Source: a virus. Taken from it: 64,000 nt of DNA. Position numbers and translations under genes: made by a program. The DNA is taken from IMG/VR virus record IMGVR_UViG_3300015171_000001, positions 62,001 to 126,000 of that record; one strand, written 5' to 3'. The notes under the pieces were generated by a model. It was given only the letters and a program-made list of their open reading frames with translations, made no database searches and was not told where the DNA came from. Positions 9,501 through 16,780 of this stretch are shown here, one piece after another (position 1 is the first letter of the stretch; each line of letters opens with the position of its first letter).

Positions 9501-10808
9501 GAAAATTCGGAAGTGTGGGATTTGGAAGTGGATAATGAATTACATAATTTCATAGCAAATGGAATTGTTGTACATAATTGTTTATTAGAAGATGCTATGT
9601 TAATTCATAGAATCATGAGAGCACCTGAAAAAAGAATTTTCAAAATAGATATTGGCAATATTCCGGCTTCAGAAATTGATGGATTTATGGAAAAAATTGT
9701 TAATCAAATGAAAAAGGTTCCATATATGGACCCAAATACAGGTGATTATAATTTAAAATTCAATATTAATAACATGATCGAGGATTTCTTTTTGCCAGTT
9801 CGTGGTGGGGATAGTGGAACGTCTATTGACACACTTCCTGGTATGGAATTTACTGGAATTGAAGATGTAGAATATGTGAAAAATAAAATGATGGCTGCTC
9901 TTAAAATTCCAAAAACATTTTTGGGTTATGGAGAAGCTGTGGGTGGGAAGTCAACACTTGCTCAAGAAGATATTCGCTTTGCTAGAACAATTACCAGAAT
10001 TCAAAAAATAATTGTTTCTGAACTAACAAAAATCGCCATATTACATTTATATGTACAAGGATATAGGGACGCATCATTGGTTAATTTTGAATTATCATTA
10101 AGTAATCCGTCTACCATATTTGAGCAAGAAAAAATTGCTATTTGGTCTGATAAGATTTCTTTAGCTAAAGACATGATGGAATCTCAACTTATTTCCAAGA
10201 ATTGGATTTACAAATACATATTTGAACTTTCTGATGATGTTATTGAAGAAATGAAAGAAGATATTGTTAAAGATTCCCAAGAAGTTTTTAGATATAAGAA
10301 AATAGCTGAAGATGGTGAAGATCCTGCAAAAGACTTTACAAAACTTGGAAAAGAAAATAATGATGATGGGGATACTTCGGGAGGTGCCTCTACTGAACCA
10401 CCAAGTGACTTAGGTGGAGGAGAAGGATCAAATCAAGGTGAAGAGCCACCAACTCCAAACGAACCTACCACATCTAATTCTACGCCTCCTCCGCCTCCCT
10501 CCAATCCAGCAGGAGGAACGGGTGCGCCATTACAAGAAGAAAAAGATCCTAGGAATGGATTTCGATTAAGCAAAGACACTACTAGAAAGAATCATTCTGG
10601 TTTGGGAGAAGATCCATTAGGAAAATTACAAAAAGTTAGAGATACTAAACTAAAAAAGGATCAATCTAAGAATAGATATAAGAATAAATCTCCATTAGCC
10701 CTTGAGACATTAACCAACAGAAAAGTACTTAAATATAATACTATCTTAAAAGAAAAGATGAAAAGATTATCATTATTAGATGAAAATAACATTTTATCTA
10801 ACGATTAA
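6588..10808 (+). CDS. Portal protein (gp20-like) with two inteins
   Basis: The portal is the dodecameric ring at the head vertex through which DNA is packaged and ejected. The 1406-residue precursor reduces to about 642 residues after removal of inteins at residues 81-426 and 580-997. Extein joins give ELFRDYD/CMDLDPILAAALD and TWKQL/CLLEDAMLIHRIMRAPEK. The second join closely matches the T4 gp20 segment AL-IYRI-RAPERR-FYIDVGNLP; here it continues as RIFKIDIGNIP. The C-terminus is a Pro/Gly/Glu-rich linker followed by a basic end. A start near the terminase is expected from T4-type order. Both interruptions fall in conserved parts of the protein. Confidence 0.93.
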   Translation: MAEKSIFAALKKIFSNDVIVRNVGGKKLKIVDPSNVQYAPDANSLKDRFNRLRSSNYGIYSRDMIMSYQSARIELFRDYDCVSGDTIIPLPDGTKPTIKELAEKYKYLPQEKFYVYSYDHETDSIKLGNAFHPRSKGIKPTFKVILDNDEHIIGTEDHLFLCKNGEYKKLKELTTGESLMPFYQKDFYDKGYRHLYNFSKGWQPEHNVVAEQFYNRPVSENEVVHHKNFKPFCNFPENLQIMDKKAHRQFHMDLNNKKIWSPENYEKQCEIIREAVKKRPIYSWNGKRKGENNPFFGKKHSENSNLIRSKKLKEFSKTRNYTSEKNPNFNSNITFDLIKNFCIDFYKNNGEFITRKEIRKELSCDESIITNRLKNNNYDWNKFKKEIIYTLNHKVKSIEYYGEIEVFDISVEKYNNFATNNLFLHNCMDLDPILAAALDIFSDESLTENEFGKILSIKSDDENIKDILHNLFYDILNIEFNLWSWVRNMVKMGDFFLKLDISSEYGVFMVHPLSSYEVSRIETIDDNGNIVYKFRHDGSRGQGELENYEVAHFRLLSDTNFLPYGRSMLEGARRTWKQLCLHSNSNIWTSNGYKKIKDIEIGDIVYSYDYKTCKTIPTKVKNCLKTGNKKTYKLKTRTRELILTGEHPVLVKDVENNYSYKKAKELTKKDYIIIPTIEDNFEENKKILINNTNYCVKLNDLGINYVKNTINSVGIIKRIKDLNVNHNFKQIHAFLQGDKTLPIIIFNKIKEEFKINYSHINYHIVGSKRNSILNKDFNFVLTKEFVRFFGFMLGDGWTKNNNVSFARGIYDNKNDFYTNILKNYCESVTVKIGTKTRPNYPGSVNGYSKELSHIFNELGFKTGFQNKEIPNWVWNLSKEHKKEFIKGLFDADGSWKWGIIGLSNEKLITQYKILCQQTGIMCNEVKLCGNRSEPKTDKFGVTRQPTYKLYVNFNNEFNLDFQKVCSVDEFEENSEVWDLEVDNELHNFIANGIVVHNCLLEDAMLIHRIMRAPEKRIFKIDIGNIPASEIDGFMEKIVNQMKKVPYMDPNTGDYNLKFNINNMIEDFFLPVRGGDSGTSIDTLPGMEFTGIEDVEYVKNKMMAALKIPKTFLGYGEAVGGKSTLAQEDIRFARTITRIQKIIVSELTKIAILHLYVQGYRDASLVNFELSLSNPSTIFEQEKIAIWSDKISLAKDMMESQLISKNWIYKYIFELSDDVIEEMKEDIVKDSQEVFRYKKIAEDGEDPAKDFTKLGKENNDDGDTSGGASTEPPSDLGGGEGSNQGEEPPTPNEPTTSNSTPPPPPSNPAGGTGAPLQEEKDPRNGFRLSKDTTRKNHSGLGEDPLGKLQKVRDTKLKKDQSKNRYKNKSPLALETLTNRKVLKYNTILKEKMKRLSLLDENNILSND
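6828..7865 (+). other. Portal intein 1, HNH endonuclease type
   Basis: This is a 346-residue insertion, precursor residues 81-426. It runs from Cys in CVSGDTIIPLPDG to NNLFLHN, with Cys427 as the +1 residue. The middle holds an HNH-like core, VVHHKNFKPFCNFPENLQ then KKAHRQFH, and a NUMOD3-like DNA-binding segment, ENNPFFGKKHSENS. Unlike the other three inteins here, its homing endonuclease is HNH rather than LAGLIDADG. All terminal splicing residues (Cys1, His-Asn, +1 Cys) are present. Confidence 0.87.
8325..9578 (+). other. Portal intein 2, LAGLIDADG type
   Basis: This is a 418-residue insertion, precursor residues 580-997. It starts CLHSNSNIWTSNGYKKIKDI and ends NFIANGIVVHN, with Cys998 as +1. 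The block B-like TGEHPVLV is visible, as are two LAGLIDADG helices, FFGFMLGDGWTK and FIKGLFDADGSWKWG. Splice residues are canonical. It interrupts the conserved WKQL/CLLEDAM segment of the portal. Confidence 0.9.
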
Positions 10809-10836
10809 CAAATAAGTATATATTTATTTTAATAAT

Positions 10837-11718
10837 ATGCAAAAGATTAAACATTCCAAATTCCGTAACACAGGGATTCTATTTGAACTTCTAGTCAGAC
10901 AAGTTACTGCTGACATTTTAAATGGAAATGAAAATTCGAAAGCAAATTATTTTTTGCAAAAATATTTCAAAGAAAGCTACGAACTTGGGAAAGAACTTAA
11001 TTTATATCAATTAATATTAAAAGAGAACACGAAATCCGAAAACTTAGCAAATTGTTTTGTTGATATTATTTTGAAAGAAAGAAAGAAATTAAATAACGTT
11101 AAACTTTCGGAACAAAAATATAATTTAATAAAAGAAATAAAAGAGAATTATCCAATCGAAGATTTTTTAAATGGTAAGATTTCGAATTATAGACTTTTGG
11201 CGAGTGTATATAAAATATTTGAAGAATGTACATCAAATAAAAATTTTGATCCTAAAGAGTTATATGAATCAAAAATATATATTATTGAGTCTTTATACCG
11301 CAAACCTAGTAAGAAGATTGCATTAGATGAATTTAAAGAGAATTCAGAATTAATGGAAATTTATAAAAATCAAGATGAAGATTCAAAATTTCTCATTTAT
11401 AAATTATTAGTAGATTCATTTAATAAAAAATACAATACTGCATTTGATAATAATCAAAAAGCATTATTGAAGGAATATATTTATAATATTTCAAACACAA
11501 ATTCTCTCAGGGAATATGTTAATAAAGAAGTAAATTCTGTAAAGATAAAACTTCAAGAAAAATGTAATGAAAGTAAAGATAATACTTTAAAAATAAAATT
11601 AACTGAAGTTAATAAACAATTAGACAATTTAAAAGTCGGGTCAATAGTTAAAGATAATCAAATTATTTCATTATTAAATACTTACGAATTGATTAAAGAA
11701 TTAGAATTAAAAAAGTAA
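10837..11718 (+). CDS. Conserved-looking head-module protein, unknown function
   Basis: This is a 293-residue, lysine-rich, mostly helical protein beginning QKIKHSKFRNTGILFELLVRQVTADILNG. It lies directly after the portal and overlaps the next gene by one base (TAATG). A TATATTTATT element, close to the recurrent promoter-like motif, lies shortly before the start. In T4 the portal is followed by small prohead-core genes (67, 68). Position suggests a core or assembly role, but I see no recognisable domain and no leader sequence. Confidence 0.5.
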   Translation: MQKIKHSKFRNTGILFELLVRQVTADILNGNENSKANYFLQKYFKESYELGKELNLYQLILKENTKSENLANCFVDIILKERKKLNNVKLSEQKYNLIKEIKENYPIEDFLNGKISNYRLLASVYKIFEECTSNKNFDPKELYESKIYIIESLYRKPSKKIALDEFKENSELMEIYKNQDEDSKFLIYKLLVDSFNKKYNTAFDNNQKALLKEYIYNISNTNSLREYVNKEVNSVKIKLQEKCNESKDNTLKIKLTEVNKQLDNLKVGSIVKDNQIISLLNTYELIKELELKK

Positions 11719-12191
11719 TGAAAAAATATTCTTTAAAACATTTACTTGAGTCGGAAAATCTTGCTGAAGAACTGGAAGAAATTTCTGGAGCTTCTGCTGC
11801 GGGTGCATATAATACACCATTTGCATTTTCAAAAAATAAAAAAGGAAATGTTAAGGCGGCTGAATCTGAGGGATATACATTAGCAAAGAATGATAATAGA
11901 AATCAGATTAAATATGAAAGTACTTCAAAATTAATAGAAGGAAGATCTAGATATTTGAATTTCAAAGAGAGCGAAACTTATAAGAAACCTAGTGCAAAAA
12001 TTAGTTTTTGTATTAGAGAGATAAAGAAGATGATTAAAGAAGTAAATTATTTAACAAAAATTGGTACTAAACTAAAAGAAGAAACTAATAGTACTCCAGA
12101 TTTATATTGGAAAAGATCATTACAGGATTTACAAGAATTTGATTCATTGATTGAAGAATTAAAAAGAAATTTAGTTAGTTTCAGAAAATAA
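11718..12191 (+). CDS. Putative prohead core/internal protein
   Basis: This 157-residue protein starts MKKYSLKHLLESENLAEELEE, a leader-like amphipathic helix with several possible [L/I]-x-E sites, followed by a small-residue stretch ISGASAAGAYNTPFAF. The remainder is charged and helical. It is translationally coupled on both sides, with one-base TAATG overlaps. The position between portal and protease matches the T4 core genes. Function is inferred from position and the leader only. Confidence 0.45.
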   Translation: MKKYSLKHLLESENLAEELEEISGASAAGAYNTPFAFSKNKKGNVKAAESEGYTLAKNDNRNQIKYESTSKLIEGRSRYLNFKESETYKKPSAKISFCIREIKKMIKEVNYLTKIGTKLKEETNSTPDLYWKRSLQDLQEFDSLIEELKRNLVSFRK

Positions 12192-12592
12192 TGAGTGGAA
12201 TTAATTTACATAGTATAGTAAAAGAGATTCTTGATTCTCCCGTGGGTAATTCTGAAAAGAATGTAGATTTGTTAAATGCATATTCTGCTTTTATAAAAAA
12301 AATAAATGAATCCAAATCGGTTATTATTAATAATTTTCAAAACGGACTTAAAAAAACATTCATTAATAAAAGAATAAAAATTAGAGCGAAAAAATCTAAT
12401 CAATATAGTGTTGAACAAGAATATACTATATTAGTAAAAACTATCACTGTTTCTCCTTTTGAGAAAGAATATATTATTATTTTTAAAGATGATAAGAATG
12501 TCCCATATTACCTTTCTAATGATTTTAATCCAAAAATTATAGAAAGTTCTGTAAATTCTGCCCCAAATGTAACTTCTGGAGAAAATATTTAA
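12191..12592 (+). CDS. Unknown small head-module protein
   Basis: This 133-residue protein has an N-terminal helical part (SGINLHSIVKEILDSPV) and a C-terminal beta-rich part (YTILVKTITVSPFEKEYIIIFKDDK). It overlaps the preceding gene by one base and precedes the protease. I do not recognise a family. The position suggests a function in prohead core assembly. Confidence 0.4.
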   Translation: MSGINLHSIVKEILDSPVGNSEKNVDLLNAYSAFIKKINESKSVIINNFQNGLKKTFINKRIKIRAKKSNQYSVEQEYTILVKTITVSPFEKEYIIIFKDDKNVPYYLSNDFNPKIIESSVNSAPNVTSGENI

Positions 12593-12604
12593 TATTTATA
12601 ATTT

Positions 12605-14284
12605 ATGTCTAAATCATTATTAATCGAAGTCAGAGATTCAAAATTTACTTCTAAAAAAGAAGGAGATAAATTCTTTGTAGAGGGTATTCTTACTCATAAA
12701 GATGAAAAAAGAAATCAAAATGGACGAATTTATCCCGAAGAAACTCTTTTCAGAGAAGTTGAAAAATACAAGAATAATGTTATTAAAGAGAATAGAGCTA
12801 TGGGTGAACTAGACCATCCGGATTGTGTCGCAAGTGGTTCATTAATAATGACTTATGAAGGATGGAAGCCTCTAGAAAATATCAAAAATGATGAAATTAT
12901 TGCTACATTAAATATTGAAACTAATAAAATTGAATATCAAAAAATCACAGAAAAAATAGATCAAGAATATAAAGGAACGATGTATCGTGTAAAAGGAAGA
13001 AATATTAATATTTTAGTTACTCCAAATCACAGATTTGTTGTTAGAGATAGAAAAGGAAAATTGGGGTTTGATTGTGCTGAGAATCTTTATAATAGATTGC
13101 AAAATAATGAATATCCCCATTTATCAATTCCATCAAATTCATTTGGGTGGGACAAAGAGTCTCCAGAAAAATTTTTATTAAAAAGAGCCGAGAATGTTAG
13201 AAATGATTTAAGAGACAAATATAGTGAAGATATAGAAATAGATTTTTCTGTATGGATGGGATTTATTGGAATTTATTTAGCAGAAGGATATTTTAAAGGA
13301 TGTAGAAGAAGACAAGAATCTGTTAAAAAATCTGGATATTCTATTACTATTTCTCAAAATGAGGGAATTAAAAAAGATAAAATTAGAGAATTATTAAATA
13401 AATTTCCCGAAGAATTAAAGTGGAAAGAAGTAAAATGTGGATTTACCATCACAGATGCTAGATTACACAATTATGTTTCCAAATTAGGATCTTGTTATGA
13501 CAAATATATTCCACAAGAATTAAAAGAACAATCCATACCTTTATTAGAAGAATTATTAGAATTTTATTTTATTGGAGATGGAAGAGCACCAATTTATAAA
13601 GGACGTTCTTCTAAGGATGTATTTTCAACTTCTAAAAAATTAATAGAAGATTTACACGAAATTCTAACAAAAACCGGATGTTCTGGAAGTATTGCTGTGG
13701 AATATCCAAAAAAAGATTATAAATTTGCTGGGAGAATTATAAAAGCAAAAAATAAATCTCCATTATGGTTGTTGACTTTTAAAACAACTGGAGCAATTCA
13801 TATAGATCCAAGATTTTTAAAAATTGAAAAGGTTGATTATGATGGAAGAGTTTATTGTGTTAAAGTTCCAAATCAAACTTTTTATGCAATGAATGAAGGA
13901 AAATGTTTTTGGAGCGGCAATTCATCTGTAATTAATTTAAAAAATGTATCTCATAATATTGTTAGTTGTTGGTGGGAAGGTGATAGTTTAATTGGAAAAT
14001 TAGAAATTTTAGGAACTCCTTGTGGAAATATTGCAAAGGCTTTATTTGAGGCAGGTATTCCTGTAGGAATTTCTTCCAGAGCACTTGGAAGTGTTAAGAC
14101 TATCGGAGAAAATACTGTGGAGGTACAAGATGATTTAGAGCTTCTAGCATTTGATTTGGTCAGCACTCCATCTGCCAATGGAGCATATTTACAACCTCTC
14201 CACGAAGCAAAAGGAAACATAATAATTTTAGATAACAACGACAGAATAAATGAAATTATCAGAGAAATTTTAACAACAATATAA
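12605..14284 (+). CDS. Prohead protease (gp21-like) with an intein
   Basis: This serine protease matures the prohead by cutting core, capsid and internal proteins. The 559-residue precursor gives about 193 residues after removal of the intein (residues 74-439), close to T4 gp21. The N-extein has the catalytic-His motif GELDHP (His71), which the join places directly before SSVINLKNVSH. The C-extein has the Ser motif GIPVGISSRALGS (Ser490/491 in the precursor) and FDLVSTPSANGAYL. T4-type proteases cut after [L/I]-x-E; matching sites occur at residue 59 of the capsid protein and in the leader family described here. An AATATTTATA element lies 4 bases before the ATG. Confidence 0.9.
   Translation: MSKSLLIEVRDSKFTSKKEGDKFFVEGILTHKDEKRNQNGRIYPEETLFREVEKYKNNVIKENRAMGELDHPDCVASGSLIMTYEGWKPLENIKNDEIIATLNIETNKIEYQKITEKIDQEYKGTMYRVKGRNINILVTPNHRFVVRDRKGKLGFDCAENLYNRLQNNEYPHLSIPSNSFGWDKESPEKFLLKRAENVRNDLRDKYSEDIEIDFSVWMGFIGIYLAEGYFKGCRRRQESVKKSGYSITISQNEGIKKDKIRELLNKFPEELKWKEVKCGFTITDARLHNYVSKLGSCYDKYIPQELKEQSIPLLEELLEFYFIGDGRAPIYKGRSSKDVFSTSKKLIEDLHEILTKTGCSGSIAVEYPKKDYKFAGRIIKAKNKSPLWLLTFKTTGAIHIDPRFLKIEKVDYDGRVYCVKVPNQTFYAMNEGKCFWSGNSSVINLKNVSHNIVSCWWEGDSLIGKLEILGTPCGNIAKALFEAGIPVGISSRALGSVKTIGENTVEVQDDLELLAFDLVSTPSANGAYLQPLHEAKGNIIILDNNDRINEIIREILTTI
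12824..13921 (+). other. Protease intein, LAGLIDADG type, Gly-Asn terminus
   Basis: This is a 366-residue insertion at precursor residues 74-439. It starts CVASGSLIMTYEGWKPLENI and ends KCFWSGN, with Ser440 as +1. LAGLIDADG-like helices are FIGIYLAEGYFKG and FYFIGDGRAPIYKG. The penultimate residue is Gly instead of the usual His, a natural variant in some inteins. It separates the catalytic His motif from the rest of the protease, so the enzyme should be inactive until splicing. Confidence 0.87.
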
Positions 14285-14285
14285 T

Positions 14286-15536
14286 ATGAACGAAAATTTA
14301 AGAAAAATACTTAGCGAAATATCTTCCGGGACAACAGATGGAAGACTTGTAACAGACATTCCAGTTGTTAAAGAATATGCTTCTGTAAAAAGCAAAGATG
14401 GATTAACATTTTTATTGGGAACACAAATCAAAGATGCTTTAAAGAGCAATGAATTAGATTCATTATCAAATAGTTTAATTAATTCATTACAAATCAAGAG
14501 TGAGCAAGATTTAAAGAATTTTGCAGTAGAGACTAATTTCTTACAATCTAATGCTGGGTATAAAGAATTACTTGATAGTATGTCCACAATTTTATCTGGA
14601 AAAACAGAACAACCTGTAAATGAAGTTAAAGTAAAAAGAAATTTTGTTATTAACGAGAATTGGGATTCTGGCGAAGAAAAGAAAAAGGTTATTTCTAAAG
14701 AAGACCGTGGACAAATCTTAGAAACTATTAAGAAATTAAATTTTCATGGTAAGGATTTAAAACATGAATGTGATTATAAGGGATTATCAAAAACTTTAAA
14801 AAACATTTCTGCTGCAAATGAAACATTACTTGGAGAACAAGTTGATGGAGATTGGTTTGATGGACTTACAGTAAAAAGAAATTGTGTAAACTTAAATAAG
14901 CTTGTGGATGAATTTGAAAAAACTGCTAGAGAGTGTGATGTTTATCAACAAAGATTATTAGCTCTTTGGGATGAAGTAGGAACAATTCTTAGTCGTTATT
15001 ATGAAATTGAAGATTATTCCGAAACACCAGGAAATGAATCCATTCAATCTTTAAAAAGACCAGAAACAGTAGAAATTGATGAAGAATCAAATGATATTGA
15101 TGGTAATAGAGAAGATGATTGTAATACAGAAGATATTACTGCCACAAATTTTCGTGAAACTGGTAAGGATGAAGATGGTGATAATATCGAAGAAACTGTT
15201 GAAGATTCTGCCGGAATGGAATATCAAGATGCAGACGAAGATGAGGACAAATCATCTAGTTTATTTGAGACTATATTAAAGAAAATTCACAATAAATCAA
15301 TATTTAATGAGATTGCCGAAAAACAAAAAGCAAAGACAAAACCTACAGAAAAAGTTGCCAATAAACATAAAGAAAAAACTTCATTACATGTTTTAAAAAC
15401 CGCAAAAAATAATACCCATATTGTTTCTGGTATGACAAGACTGTCTGCTAGAAAACATTTAAAGACTATTGGATATAAGGACAAACAGTTAAAAGCAATT
15501 GAAGATAAGTCTAAGGCTAAATCTTCTTCAAAATAA
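14286..15536 (+). CDS. Acidic head-module protein with short leader
   Basis: This 416-residue protein starts 1 base after the protease stop. The N-terminus MNENLRKILSE ends in an L-S-E site at residue 11, compatible with protease trimming. The middle (residues 100-240) is helical, and residues 245-325 are strongly acidic, followed by a basic Lys-rich tail that could bind DNA. The acidic-then-basic layout resembles scaffold or internal core proteins of T4-type proheads. No enzymatic motif is seen, and the exact role is unknown. Confidence 0.45.
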   Translation: MNENLRKILSEISSGTTDGRLVTDIPVVKEYASVKSKDGLTFLLGTQIKDALKSNELDSLSNSLINSLQIKSEQDLKNFAVETNFLQSNAGYKELLDSMSTILSGKTEQPVNEVKVKRNFVINENWDSGEEKKKVISKEDRGQILETIKKLNFHGKDLKHECDYKGLSKTLKNISAANETLLGEQVDGDWFDGLTVKRNCVNLNKLVDEFEKTARECDVYQQRLLALWDEVGTILSRYYEIEDYSETPGNESIQSLKRPETVEIDEESNDIDGNREDDCNTEDITATNFRETGKDEDGDNIEETVEDSAGMEYQDADEDEDKSSSLFETILKKIHNKSIFNEIAEKQKAKTKPTEKVANKHKEKTSLHVLKTAKNNTHIVSGMTRLSARKHLKTIGYKDKQLKAIEDKSKAKSSSK

Positions 15537-15548
15537 GAAAAATAATTT

Positions 15549-15932
15549 ATGGAAATTACTAAGTCTCAATTAAAATCATTAATTCTTGAATGTTTAAAAG
15601 AAGATTGGGATTTGGTGGACAAAAAAGAAAAAATAGAGACAAAATCTATAATTCCTTCAGAATTTTCAATACCTTTATCTAAACAAGAAATTGATCAATT
15701 TGGCGAATATTTTAGAAAATCATTAATATGTGCTGCTGGATATAATCCAAGAACAAATATATTTGGAAAAGCTTTAAATATAAAAAAAGATATTACAACT
15801 AAAGATCCAGAGGATGCACAAGAAGAATATGCTAGAAAAATAGAAAAAGCTGTGTCGGAATTATCTTCAAGTGGGTTAATAAAATTAATGTTAACTACAT
15901 GCACTGAAGAAGATTTTGATCATATGTTTTAA
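15549..15932 (+). CDS. Small protein with capsid-targeting-like leader
   Basis: This 127-residue protein has one of the clearest leaders, MEITKSQLKSLILECLKE, with an L-K-E site at residue 18. The mature part would be about 109 residues, with an acidic N-terminal half and a helical C-terminal half (ARKIEKAVSELSSSGLIKLM). It sits between the protease and scaffold genes. No known domain is visible. The leader and position point to an internal head protein. Confidence 0.5.
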   Translation: MEITKSQLKSLILECLKEDWDLVDKKEKIETKSIIPSEFSIPLSKQEIDQFGEYFRKSLICAAGYNPRTNIFGKALNIKKDITTKDPEDAQEEYARKIEKAVSELSSSGLIKLMLTTCTEEDFDHMF

Positions 15933-15953
15933 TTAAATTACAAAAACACAACT

Positions 15954-16550
15954 ATGAAACTAACAAAAACACAACTTAAAAATTTAATAGCAGAATGTTT
16001 AAGAGAAACAACTGAAGAAATTCCTACATGGAAAGATGGTAATTATCAAGGAATGAAAGGAACTTCTTCAATAGAAGCAAAAAATAATGTTCCTACAAAT
16101 ATCAAAGAAGATTATGATTCTGTTAGAGTTAATGATGAAGTAGAAATAAAAGGAAAAGATATTGAGGGGAGTACTCGTTTTAATGGAATGGTTGGTATTG
16201 TGACAAGAGTTAATTCTGAATATATCGGAGTTATGTTTGGTAAAGAAATTCATCTTTTTCCTAAAAATAATGTCCAAAAAACTTCTCTTTTAGAAGGCGA
16301 ACCAACATGGAAAGATGGTAATTTTAAAGGAATGAATAGTAAAGAAGATAAAGTAGCTAAAAGTTGTGTTCCAAATAAAATTAAAGAAGGAAGTTTTGTT
16401 CCTACTTTAGAAACTGTTAGAGAAGATTTAATATATTTAAAAAGATCTATTGAAAAACGCGATAACCAAGAATCTCTGCATTTAGTCAATATGATATTAA
16501 AATATTTAGATAACGTGTCGTTTGTAAAAAATAATTTATATTTCTCATAA
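15954..16550 (+). CDS. Leader protein with KOW/SH3-like segment and internal repeat
   Basis: This 198-residue protein begins MKLTKTQLKNLIAECLRE (L-R-E at residue 18). A duplicated motif follows, PTWKDGNYQGMK near residue 24 and PTWKDGNFKGMN near residue 118, each leading to a V-P-N-K/T-IKE segment. Between them, VNDEVEIKG...NGMVGIVTRVNSEYIGVMFG looks like an SH3 or KOW-type beta barrel, a common nucleic-acid or protein binding fold. The last of the head genes before a longer intergenic region, it is probably an internal head protein. Confidence 0.5.
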   Translation: MKLTKTQLKNLIAECLRETTEEIPTWKDGNYQGMKGTSSIEAKNNVPTNIKEDYDSVRVNDEVEIKGKDIEGSTRFNGMVGIVTRVNSEYIGVMFGKEIHLFPKNNVQKTSLLEGEPTWKDGNFKGMNSKEDKVAKSCVPNKIKEGSFVPTLETVREDLIYLKRSIEKRDNQESLHLVNMILKYLDNVSFVKNNLYFS

Positions 16551-16780
16551 CATTAGTTAGAAATCAAATCATCTCTCTACATATTTGTTTTCTTTGGCTT
16601 GTTTTTATTATTCTTGTGGCAGTTATTTGACAAATTATTAATTTGTCAACATTTTTTAAATATATTAATGTTTTTGTTATTCATTAATATATTTATAATT
16701 CAATAACATGAAGTATTCATGTTCAAAATAAAATAAAATTTTAGAAATTCTAATAATTTCTTATAAAAAGAATAAACAAT
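16551..16780. promoter_or_regulatory. Intergenic region before the scaffold with hairpins and promoter-like element
   Basis: This 230-base AT-rich region has no gene. It holds a perfect 10-bp inverted repeat with a 3-base loop (16627-16636 and 16640-16649, arms TTGACAAATT/AATTTGTCAA). An exact TATATTTATA element is at 16688-16697. A second perfect 8-bp inverted repeat is at 16705-16712/16716-16723 (AACATGAA/TTCATGTT). These probably form the 5' control region of the scaffold-capsid transcript. The first repeat contains TTGACA and could be an operator or a weak terminator for upstream genes. Confidence 0.5.
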
